The notes below the pieces were generated by a model. It had not been told where the DNA came from, made no database searches, and worked only from the letters and a program-made list of their open reading frames with translations. DNA of 64,000 nucleotides, taken from positions 186,001 to 250,000 of the forward strand of contig CAMPDV010000095.1 of NCBI GenBank assembly GCA_946699065.1, given 5' to 3'. A program made the translations under genes and the position numbers. How positions within the stretch are numbered: the first letter of the stretch is position 1; each line of letters starts with the position of its first letter. The DNA comes from Loxodes magnus. Taxonomy: Eukaryota > Ciliophora > Karyorelictea > Loxodida > Loxodidae. This document shows, in pieces, positions 26,011 to 37,802 of this stretch.

Positions 26011-29000
26011 ATGAGTAAACATAATAATAAAAAAGAGTGCGATTAAATAATATGTTATTTCAATCTGACTAGTCTATAACTTTAAAAGTTTATTAAATCC
26101 GAAACTTGAAGACGTCCATAGTACGAAATGTACATTATATAAGGTAGATATGTCACAGTTACTTAAGATTTAGAATAAGGTACATGTGATAGTGTGAAAA
26201 GTAAAATTGATATAGATAGAAAGCTACTTAAAAAATATACTACGTAAGTAATATATATTTTGATACAATATTTTCATTAACATCCTGAGTATGGAAAAAG
26301 ATTAGTACATATTTAGATTAACCAATAAGGATAGAAAAACATTTGCATTTACGAAAGTGGTCTATCTGCAGGCTCGGAAAAAATTAGAAAGGACTAATAA
26401 ATTTAAAAAATAAAGATGGGACATATAAATATTAATGGAATAGCGAGCAAGTGCTTGAATATTGAAGAATTTATCAGAGATAACAGTATAGATATTTTAT
26501 CAATAAACGAAACCTGATAAAAAGATGACTTTCCTCCAATATTGATAAATGGATTTAAAATATATTTTAAGAACTCAGGAAAAGGAGGAGGTGCATGCTT
26601 AATTGTAGGAGAAGAATTTAATAGTACAGAAATACATATATAAGTTGAAAAAGAAATAAATAGATTCATAACAATTAAACTGGATAATATTTTAATCACG
26701 TCTTGTTACATGCCTGATAATGGAAAAGTTAAGATGTTAAAGATTTAGCTTATGAACAACTAAATACATTGCTGAATTTATATAATGATAATCCACATAT
26801 ACTAATGGGAGATTTCAATGCTCTTTTATAAGGCTTCAGTAATAATCCTGAAAATGTTTATGATAATAACATTAGACTATAAGAATTCTTACTATAAAAC
26901 GATCTTGAGATAGTGAATGATAGCAACATTAATACATGTATTCACAAAGGAACAGGAAAAACGTATTGTAATTATTATATCATTATAAACAACCATTTGA
27001 ACGTTAATTAGTTTGCAAATTTCACTGCTCATAATAATAGTTTATTTTCTGATCATATTCCAATCACTGTCGATTTTATCAATAATTCTATAGTATATTG
27101 GGAAAAGATAACTCAGAGAAAATATAAAATAAATAGGTTATAAGATGCAATAGATAGGTAAAAATATTAAGAATCTTTCCTACAAACTTATCTAGAATTC
27201 TTTTAAATAGATTAAGATAATCTCGAAGATTAATATGGATGCATCAAAAGTAATATTTAAGACAATGCTGATCAAACATTAGGTTCGTTTATTCCAAATT
27301 CAAATTATAACAAACTTCCTCAAGCTCTCACAAAGAAATATATAGAGGCAAAAAGAGCTAACTCAGAATATAAGGAAGCTCACGTAAAATTTGGAAGAAT
27401 AAATTAGCAAGTAACTAATCTTCATGAGGAAGCAAAACGACTTTGGAAAGACTTCAAGTATAATCTATGAAAATTAAAAAAAAACAAAGCAAAAAAGAAA
27501 TTTCTACTTCTTAATGGAGATTCTAAGGAAATTTTTTCACAAGCTAAGAAAATTCTAAATCCTTTGAAGAGAAATATTATGAACTTTAATTAAGAAATCA
27601 AAAATAAATTCATTGAATCATGGGAAAATTGTGTTTTTAACAAGCATTCTAATCTAACTCAAGAATAGATAAATTTTAGTAATTAAAAAATATATAAAAT
27701 ATACGATAATATTTAAGAAATTAAAGATTATCCACTCTCGTATTTGTAAGGATTTGATCTTTTTACCATAAAAGAAATATAAGAAATTATTCAACAAATC
27801 CTTAATGGAAAAGCAGCTGGTCCAGATGGAATAAAAGGTGAACTTCTGAAATATGGTGGATAATATTTATTAATAATTCTTCATTCTTTTCTGAATAATA
27901 TGCTAAGACTTGGAAGAATCCCTTAAGAATTAAATATATCGGTGATAATTCCAATATTTAAAAAAGGAAATAAGGATGATTGGAAAAACTGACGACCTAT
28001 TTCTCTTATTAATACTATTCTAACACTATATGATAAAGCTTTAACAAAAAGACTATACAATCTGATTTATTAGAGAAATTTGATTCATCCTTCATAAATG
28101 GGATCTATGAAAAACAGATAAGCAACTTAATAAATTTGAATAATATAACAAATAATTGATAACTATCGGAAATGTGCTAAAGGTAAGACTAAATTGATAG
28201 CAACACTGATAGAAGTTGAAAAAATGTTTGACTCAATAGAAAGAAGACTCTTGTTTGATTAACTTAAGAGAGTTAAACTACCACTTGGAATAATAATAGC
28301 CTTAGAATCGTTTTATAAAAACCTAAATTCTTCATTTATCATAGATGGTAAGAGCACCAGAACTTTATAATTCAACAATGGAGTTATGTAAGGAAGTTCT
28401 CATGGACCAGTTTTAGCATTATTGTATTATGACATAGTAATTAGATATCTGGAAAGTAAAAGTAACTAATTGGGATTTAAATGCCAGGATTCAAGTATTA
28501 GCTACGCTTGTAGAGGATGGGCAGATGATCTTATTCTTCTTTCCAAATCTGCAAAGTAGATGTAGAATTTAATAAATGAAGCAAATAAAGTTTTTGCATG
28601 AACACATTTAAAGATTAATGTTACCAAATCCGAATGCATCTAATTTCTAAAGAAGAATCAGAAATAATAAATTTTAAATTTATGATTAGGAAATTAACCA
28701 ATTGCTTAAAAAGAACAAGTAACATATTTAGGAGTTATTTTACATTAGAAGAAGAACTTAAATCCCCATTGCAAAGAAGCTGCATTCAAATATATAGCTG
28801 CAATGAAGAAAGCTGTTTTTTAACTGATGAGATATAAGAATGTAACTCCTTGACATTTTAAAACTTTATGTAGACTTTTTACATTACCTAAAGCAGAATA
28901 TGGAGGAGACTTAGTACCATGAAGTATTCAAAAAGGAGTAACTGGAGTTCTGAACAGAATAGAATCAAGCATGAGATTAATTTCAAGAAAAGCTTTTTAA

Positions 29001-29804
29001 GTAGCAACTTCAACATTTAATGAATCATGTTATATAGACCTGAATTGATTACCCTTTAAGCACATTATGGCTATAAAATTCTTCAGATTCTACCATAAAA
29101 TTAAATAAGAAAGTACTGATTTTCCAAGATCAACAATAGGCTCTCTTTTCATTAATATATGGAAAAAAGGATTTCAATACTACGATTAAGTGTAGCAATT
29201 ATCAGACCTTTATAATATCGATCTGCAGAATTAATAGAATAATACCAATCTTAAAACTTTTACTAAACATGTAAGATAAAAAATACAACAATATTTCTAC
29301 AAAGTAGCTACTAAAAAATTTATGAGAATGAAAACAGCTAGAGTATATACTGAATAATTTGGTAATCTTTAACAATTTCCACAAATTACTTATACTAAAT
29401 TAAACAAATAGTATAGACGAGAAATTATCAGTATATATAAACTTAGAACCTAAACTTATAATTTCCGTAAGGATCTTTAAGATCGTCATTACCCCATTGA
29501 TAATCCCTATTGTATGTGTGGAGAGTATGAAACTTTCGAGCATATCTTTAAATGTGTGTAATATTCTTATATAATGAATTGATTATCGGAAAAGATCGGA
29601 AATTATGACTTAAGGCGCCTTATACTATACGATCAAGAATATCTAAACTCATTTTCAAGGTCTAAATTGGAGTATTTAGACTTATAGATCAAAATATTTC
29701 ATAAGAAGCTAATGACAAGGAGACTTGAGATTCTAGAAATGGAGAAAGCAAAAAAGGAAGAAGCTAAAGATGAATAGAAAGAAGAACTAATTAAAGAAAA
29801 ATGA
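26011..29804 (+). pseudogene. LINE ORF2, A/B hybrid (endonuclease-RT)
   Basis: Non-LTR retrotransposon polyprotein. After an N-terminal region of about 130 residues without known domain comes an APE-type endonuclease: GHININGIA, SINETW, CYMPDN, LMGDFNAL and SDHIPI (catalytic Asp-His). The RT follows: AAGPDGIKGELLKYGG, NWRPISLIN (Trp by TGA), a motif-A region, GVMQGSSHGPVLALLYY, and GWADD as the catalytic box. A C-terminal CMCGEYETFEHIFKC finger precedes a Lys/Glu-rich tail ending at tandem TGA codons (29802-29807). A one-base frameshift near 26730 breaks the endonuclease. Sequence up to 27784 is type A; from 27785 on it is identical to the B units. Confidence 0.85.
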
Positions 29805-29848
29805 TGAAATGCAAACAATATTAAAAAACAATTTAAAAACATTTACTA

Positions 29849-29890
29849 ACGTCTATAATTGAAAGAAGCAATTCTTGCAATTAAAGACGT
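29849..29890 (+). other. LINE 3'-end hairpin, unit 1
   Basis: Inverted arms ACGTCTATAATTG (29849-29861) and CAATTAAAGACGT (29878-29890) pair over 13 positions with one mismatch, shortly after the ORF2 stop. An element-specific 3' stem-loop of this kind can be the recognition signal for the reverse transcriptase. Identical copies lie at 33771-33812 and 37693-37734. Confidence 0.6.
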
Positions 29891-29958
29891 CAAAAAACTC
29901 TTTTAGTTTAAATTAAATTTAATTTAAATATAGAGATCAAAAAGAAAGTGAAAAAATA

Positions 29959-32900
29959 ATGCAATCCTTAAATTTTAAATCGCCTTTACTCAAGGAATTT
30001 ATATTATAGGGTTCTTGAAGAAAAACACAGTATGAAATGAGTAATATTTAAGGCAGGTATGTGACAATAAATTAAGAATTAACCTTTGGAACTATTGATA
30101 GTATTAAAAAAATCAAAATATTTGTGGATCAAAAGCTGTTATAAAAATATAATAAATAAGTAATTTTTATAATTATCTAATTCTTTCATCAGCATCCGGA
30201 ATATGGTAAAAAATTTGTAAATGTTGATTATGATTAGCAAGGGAATAAAAATATTTGTATTTACGAAAATGGACTTCCAGCTGGATCAAAAGAAAGTAAT
30301 AAAGATAATAATTAATATTAATATAGAACTCGAATCAAGATTGGACACGTTAACATTAATGGAATAGCAGGAAACAGTTAATGATTGAAGAATTTATCAA
30401 AAGTAATGACATAGACATCTTCTCAATTAATGAAACATGACAAAAGTAAGGTTTTCCTCCTATACTAATAAAAGGATATAGGACATACTTTAGAAATGCA
30501 GATAAAGGAGGAGGAGTAAACTTGATTATTAGAGATGAAATCAATAGTACTGAATCTAGAGTAAATATAGAAACCTAAAATCGATTTGTTTCAGTCAAAA
30601 TGGAAAATATATTAATCACATCTTGCTATATGCCTGACAATAATAAAAGTAGTCTTATTAAAGATTAAGCTTATGATTATATTAATACATATATTGGGTA
30701 ATTTCCAAATAATCCTCATATATTGATAGGAGATTTCAATGCTCTATTATAAAATTACGGAAATAATACTTAAAACGATTATGACAACACATCTAGATTT
30801 TAAGAATTCTTGCAATAAAATGATCTTCAAATAGTTAATAATACGATTAGTAATACATGCATACACAAAGGAACGGGAAAAGTGTACTGTAATGACTATA
30901 TTTTAATTAGTAGTCATTTAAATAATAATTAATTTGTAAATTTTTAGGTTCACAATGGCTGCTTAAAAACTGATCACATTCTAATTACAGTTAACTTTTT
31001 GTTTAATACAACATATTATGATGATGAAAAAATAATTTAGAGAAAATATAAAATTAATCGTTTGTAAGATCCAATTGATAGATAAAGATATTAACAATCA
31101 TTTATACAAACTTGTAATTATTACTTTCAAATAGATAGAAATAATTTAGAGGAATAGTACATGTACATTAGCAGAAATATTCAAGAAAACGCAGATTCAG
31201 TACTAGGATCATTTATTCCTGATCCTAAATACAACAAACTTCCTCAAGATCTTGCAAGAAAGTATATAGATGCGAAAAGAGCTAACTAAGAGTATAAAGA
31301 AACGCAAATTTATTTTGGAAGAATTAATTAAAGAGTCCTTAATCTTCAGAATCAGCTAATAAACTTTGAAATAAATATAAATATCATCTATGAAAATGGT
31401 TAAAAGATAAAGCAAAGAAGAAATTTCTAAATCTTAATGAAGAACCAAAAATTATGTTTTAACAAGCGAAAAAGATTCTGAACCCAAAAATAAGAAACAA
31501 AATGAACTTTAATTAAGAGCTTAAAAACCAATTTATTGATTATGAGAGAATTTTGTTTTTAATAAGCATTAAAATCTTACTTAATAGTAGCTTGACAATA
31601 GTAACAAAAATTTTAATCTAGTTTATTGAAATATTAAAGAAATTTAAGAGCAAATACCTTCCTATTTGCAAGAATTCCAACTCTTTACGATTTAAGAAAT
31701 TTAGGAAATTATTCAACAAATCCTTAATGGAAAAGCAGCTGGTCCAGATGGAATAAAAGGTGAACTTCTGAAATATGGTGGATAATATTTATTAATAATT
31801 CTTCATTCTTTTCTGAATAATATGCTAAGACTTGGAAGAATCCCTTAAGAATTAAATATATCGGTGATAATTCCAATATTTAAAAAAGGAAATAAGGATG
31901 ATTGGAAAAACTGACGACCTATTTCTCTTATTAATACTATTCTAACACTATATGATAAAGCTTTAACAAAAAGACTATACAATCTGATTTATTAGAGAAA
32001 TTTGATTCATCCTTCATAAATGGGATCTATGAAAAACAGATAAGCAACTTAATAAATTTGAATAATATAACAAATAATTGATAACTATCGGAAATGTGCT
32101 AAAGGTAAGACTAAATTGATAGCAACACTGATAGAAGTTGAAAAAATGTTTGACTCAATAGAAAGAAGACTCTTGTTTGATTAACTTAAGAGAGTTAAAC
32201 TACCACTTGGAATAATAATAGCCTTAGAATCGTTTTATAAAAACCTAAATTCTTCATTTATCATAGATGGTAAGAGCACCAGAACTTTATAATTCAACAA
32301 TGGAGTTATGTAAGGAAGTTCTCATGGACCAGTTTTAGCATTATTGTATTATGACATAGTAATTAGATATCTGGAAAGTAAAAGTAACTAATTGGGATTT
32401 AAATGCCAGGATTCAAGTATTAGCTACGCTTGTAGAGGATGGGCAGATGATCTTATTCTTCTTTCCAAATCTGCAAAGTAGATGTAGAATTTAATAAATG
32501 AAGCAAATAAAGTTTTTGCATGAACACATTTAAAGATTAATGTTACCAAATCCGAATGCATCTAATTTCTAAAGAAGAATCAGAAATAATAAATTTTAAA
32601 TTTATGATTAGGAAATTAACCAATTGCTTAAAAAGAACAAGTAACATATTTAGGAGTTATTTTACATTAGAAGAAGAACTTAAATCCCCATTGCAAAGAA
32701 GCTGCATTCAAATATATAGCTGCAATGAAGAAAGCTGTTTTTTAACTGATGAGATATAAGAATGTAACTCCTTGACATTTTAAAACTTTATGTAGACTTT
32801 TTACATTACCTAAAGCAGAATATGGAGGAGACTTAGTACCATGAAGTATTCAAAAAGGAGTAACTGGAGTTCTGAACAGAATAGAATCAAGCATGAGATT

Positions 32901-33726
32901 AATTTCAAGAAAAGCTTTTTAAGTAGCAACTTCAACATTTAATGAATCATGTTATATAGACCTGAATTGATTACCCTTTAAGCACATTATGGCTATAAAA
33001 TTCTTCAGATTCTACCATAAAATTAAATAAGAAAGTACTGATTTTCCAAGATCAACAATAGGCTCTCTTTTCATTAATATATGGAAAAAAGGATTTCAAT
33101 ACTACGATTAAGTGTAGCAATTATCAGACCTTTATAATATCGATCTGCAGAATTAATAGAATAATACCAATCTTAAAACTTTTACTAAACATGTAAGATA
33201 AAAAATACAACAATATTTCTACAAAGTAGCTACTAAAAAATTTATGAGAATGAAAACAGCTAGAGTATATACTGAATAATTTGGTAATCTTTAACAATTT
33301 CCACAAATTACTTATACTAAATTAAACAAATAGTATAGACGAGAAATTATCAGTATATATAAACTTAGAACCTAAACTTATAATTTCCGTAAGGATCTTT
33401 AAGATCGTCATTACCCCATTGATAATCCCTATTGTATGTGTGGAGAGTATGAAACTTTCGAGCATATCTTTAAATGTGTGTAATATTCTTATATAATGAA
33501 TTGATTATCGGAAAAGATCGGAAATTATGACTTAAGGCGCCTTATACTATACGATCAAGAATATCTAAACTCATTTTCAAGGTCTAAATTGGAGTATTTA
33601 GACTTATAGATCAAAATATTTCATAAGAAGCTAATGACAAGGAGACTTGAGATTCTAGAAATGGAGAAAGCAAAAAAGGAAGAAGCTAAAGATGAATAGA
33701 AAGAAGAACTAATTAAAGAAAAATGA
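29959..33726 (+). pseudogene. LINE ORF2, B unit 2
   Basis: ORF2 of the B type, starting at ATG 29959 directly after the previous unit's 3' tail; this unit has no ORF1. The N-terminal region (QYEMSNIQGRYVTI to CIYENGLPAGS) parallels type A. The endonuclease (GHVNINGIA, IGDFNAL, TDHILI) and RT follow. Relative to type A the frame is broken at about 30385, 31370 and 31550. RT motif A reads LIEVEKMFD, with Glu where the first catalytic Asp normally stands, while the type C sequence has LIDVEKMFD. It cannot encode an active protein as read. Confidence 0.85.
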
Positions 33727-33770
33727 TGAAATGCAAACAATATTAAAAAACAATTTAAAAACATTTACTA

Positions 33771-33812
33771 ACGTCTATAATTGAAAGAAGCAATTCTTGC
33801 AATTAAAGACGT
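33771..33812 (+). other. LINE 3'-end hairpin, unit 2
   Basis: Identical copy of the 29849-29890 stem-loop, one period (3922 bp) downstream. Confidence 0.6.
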
Positions 33813-33880
33813 CAAAAAACTCTTTTAGTTTAAATTAAATTTAATTTAAATATAGAGATCAAAAAGAAAGTGAAAAAATA

Positions 33881-36800
33881 ATGCAATCCTTAAATTTTAA
33901 ATCGCCTTTACTCAAGGAATTTATATTATAGGGTTCTTGAAGAAAAACACAGTATGAAATGAGTAATATTTAAGGCAGGTATGTGACAATAAATTAAGAA
34001 TTAACCTTTGGAACTATTGATAGTATTAAAAAAATCAAAATATTTGTGGATCAAAAGCTGTTATAAAAATATAATAAATAAGTAATTTTTATAATTATCT
34101 AATTCTTTCATCAGCATCCGGAATATGGTAAAAAATTTGTAAATGTTGATTATGATTAGCAAGGGAATAAAAATATTTGTATTTACGAAAATGGACTTCC
34201 AGCTGGATCAAAAGAAAGTAATAAAGATAATAATTAATATTAATATAGAACTCGAATCAAGATTGGACACGTTAACATTAATGGAATAGCAGGAAACAGT
34301 TAATGATTGAAGAATTTATCAAAAGTAATGACATAGACATCTTCTCAATTAATGAAACATGACAAAAGTAAGGTTTTCCTCCTATACTAATAAAAGGATA
34401 TAGGACATACTTTAGAAATGCAGATAAAGGAGGAGGAGTAAACTTGATTATTAGAGATGAAATCAATAGTACTGAATCTAGAGTAAATATAGAAACCTAA
34501 AATCGATTTGTTTCAGTCAAAATGGAAAATATATTAATCACATCTTGCTATATGCCTGACAATAATAAAAGTAGTCTTATTAAAGATTAAGCTTATGATT
34601 ATATTAATACATATATTGGGTAATTTCCAAATAATCCTCATATATTGATAGGAGATTTCAATGCTCTATTATAAAATTACGGAAATAATACTTAAAACGA
34701 TTATGACAACACATCTAGATTTTAAGAATTCTTGCAATAAAATGATCTTCAAATAGTTAATAATACGATTAGTAATACATGCATACACAAAGGAACGGGA
34801 AAAGTGTACTGTAATGACTATATTTTAATTAGTAGTCATTTAAATAATAATTAATTTGTAAATTTTTAGGTTCACAATGGCTGCTTAAAAACTGATCACA
34901 TTCTAATTACAGTTAACTTTTTGTTTAATACAACATATTATGATGATGAAAAAATAATTTAGAGAAAATATAAAATTAATCGTTTGTAAGATCCAATTGA
35001 TAGATAAAGATATTAACAATCATTTATACAAACTTGTAATTATTACTTTCAAATAGATAGAAATAATTTAGAGGAATAGTACATGTACATTAGCAGAAAT
35101 ATTCAAGAAAACGCAGATTCAGTACTAGGATCATTTATTCCTGATCCTAAATACAACAAACTTCCTCAAGATCTTGCAAGAAAGTATATAGATGCGAAAA
35201 GAGCTAACTAAGAGTATAAAGAAACGCAAATTTATTTTGGAAGAATTAATTAAAGAGTCCTTAATCTTCAGAATCAGCTAATAAACTTTGAAATAAATAT
35301 AAATATCATCTATGAAAATGGTTAAAAGATAAAGCAAAGAAGAAATTTCTAAATCTTAATGAAGAACCAAAAATTATGTTTTAACAAGCGAAAAAGATTC
35401 TGAACCCAAAAATAAGAAACAAAATGAACTTTAATTAAGAGCTTAAAAACCAATTTATTGATTATGAGAGAATTTTGTTTTTAATAAGCATTAAAATCTT
35501 ACTTAATAGTAGCTTGACAATAGTAACAAAAATTTTAATCTAGTTTATTGAAATATTAAAGAAATTTAAGAGCAAATACCTTCCTATTTGCAAGAATTCC
35601 AACTCTTTACGATTTAAGAAATTTAGGAAATTATTCAACAAATCCTTAATGGAAAAGCAGCTGGTCCAGATGGAATAAAAGGTGAACTTCTGAAATATGG
35701 TGGATAATATTTATTAATAATTCTTCATTCTTTTCTGAATAATATGCTAAGACTTGGAAGAATCCCTTAAGAATTAAATATATCGGTGATAATTCCAATA
35801 TTTAAAAAAGGAAATAAGGATGATTGGAAAAACTGACGACCTATTTCTCTTATTAATACTATTCTAACACTATATGATAAAGCTTTAACAAAAAGACTAT
35901 ACAATCTGATTTATTAGAGAAATTTGATTCATCCTTCATAAATGGGATCTATGAAAAACAGATAAGCAACTTAATAAATTTGAATAATATAACAAATAAT
36001 TGATAACTATCGGAAATGTGCTAAAGGTAAGACTAAATTGATAGCAACACTGATAGAAGTTGAAAAAATGTTTGACTCAATAGAAAGAAGACTCTTGTTT
36101 GATTAACTTAAGAGAGTTAAACTACCACTTGGAATAATAATAGCCTTAGAATCGTTTTATAAAAACCTAAATTCTTCATTTATCATAGATGGTAAGAGCA
36201 CCAGAACTTTATAATTCAACAATGGAGTTATGTAAGGAAGTTCTCATGGACCAGTTTTAGCATTATTGTATTATGACATAGTAATTAGATATCTGGAAAG
36301 TAAAAGTAACTAATTGGGATTTAAATGCCAGGATTCAAGTATTAGCTACGCTTGTAGAGGATGGGCAGATGATCTTATTCTTCTTTCCAAATCTGCAAAG
36401 TAGATGTAGAATTTAATAAATGAAGCAAATAAAGTTTTTGCATGAACACATTTAAAGATTAATGTTACCAAATCCGAATGCATCTAATTTCTAAAGAAGA
36501 ATCAGAAATAATAAATTTTAAATTTATGATTAGGAAATTAACCAATTGCTTAAAAAGAACAAGTAACATATTTAGGAGTTATTTTACATTAGAAGAAGAA
36601 CTTAAATCCCCATTGCAAAGAAGCTGCATTCAAATATATAGCTGCAATGAAGAAAGCTGTTTTTTAACTGATGAGATATAAGAATGTAACTCCTTGACAT
36701 TTTAAAACTTTATGTAGACTTTTTACATTACCTAAAGCAGAATATGGAGGAGACTTAGTACCATGAAGTATTCAAAAAGGAGTAACTGGAGTTCTGAACA

Positions 36801-37648
36801 GAATAGAATCAAGCATGAGATTAATTTCAAGAAAAGCTTTTTAAGTAGCAACTTCAACATTTAATGAATCATGTTATATAGACCTGAATTGATTACCCTT
36901 TAAGCACATTATGGCTATAAAATTCTTCAGATTCTACCATAAAATTAAATAAGAAAGTACTGATTTTCCAAGATCAACAATAGGCTCTCTTTTCATTAAT
37001 ATATGGAAAAAAGGATTTCAATACTACGATTAAGTGTAGCAATTATCAGACCTTTATAATATCGATCTGCAGAATTAATAGAATAATACCAATCTTAAAA
37101 CTTTTACTAAACATGTAAGATAAAAAATACAACAATATTTCTACAAAGTAGCTACTAAAAAATTTATGAGAATGAAAACAGCTAGAGTATATACTGAATA
37201 ATTTGGTAATCTTTAACAATTTCCACAAATTACTTATACTAAATTAAACAAATAGTATAGACGAGAAATTATCAGTATATATAAACTTAGAACCTAAACT
37301 TATAATTTCCGTAAGGATCTTTAAGATCGTCATTACCCCATTGATAATCCCTATTGTATGTGTGGAGAGTATGAAACTTTCGAGCATATCTTTAAATGTG
37401 TGTAATATTCTTATATAATGAATTGATTATCGGAAAAGATCGGAAATTATGACTTAAGGCGCCTTATACTATACGATCAAGAATATCTAAACTCATTTTC
37501 AAGGTCTAAATTGGAGTATTTAGACTTATAGATCAAAATATTTCATAAGAAGCTAATGACAAGGAGACTTGAGATTCTAGAAATGGAGAAAGCAAAAAAG
37601 GAAGAAGCTAAAGATGAATAGAAAGAAGAACTAATTAAAGAAAAATGA
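33881..37648 (+). pseudogene. LINE ORF2, B unit 3
   Basis: Identical to the unit at 29959-33726, with the same three frameshifts (about 34307, 35292 and 35472) and the same Asp-to-Glu change in RT motif A. Its neighbours are the preceding and following B units with no host sequence between. Confidence 0.85.
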
Positions 37649-37692
37649 TGAAATGCAAACAATATTAAAAAACAATTTAAAAACATTTACTA

Positions 37693-37734
37693 ACGTCTAT
37701 AATTGAAAGAAGCAATTCTTGCAATTAAAGACGT
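37693..37734 (+). other. LINE 3'-end hairpin, unit 3
   Basis: Identical copy of the 29849-29890 stem-loop, two periods downstream. Confidence 0.6.
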
Positions 37735-37802
37735 CAAAAAACTCTTTTAGTTTAAATTAAATTTAATTTAAATATAGAGATCAAAAAGAAAGTGAAAAAA
37801 TA

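Noticed and set aside
28634-28837. 67-codon frame repeated exactly at 32556 and 36478
   Set aside because: It is an off-frame reading inside the RT coding region; its repetition only reflects the 3922-bp array.
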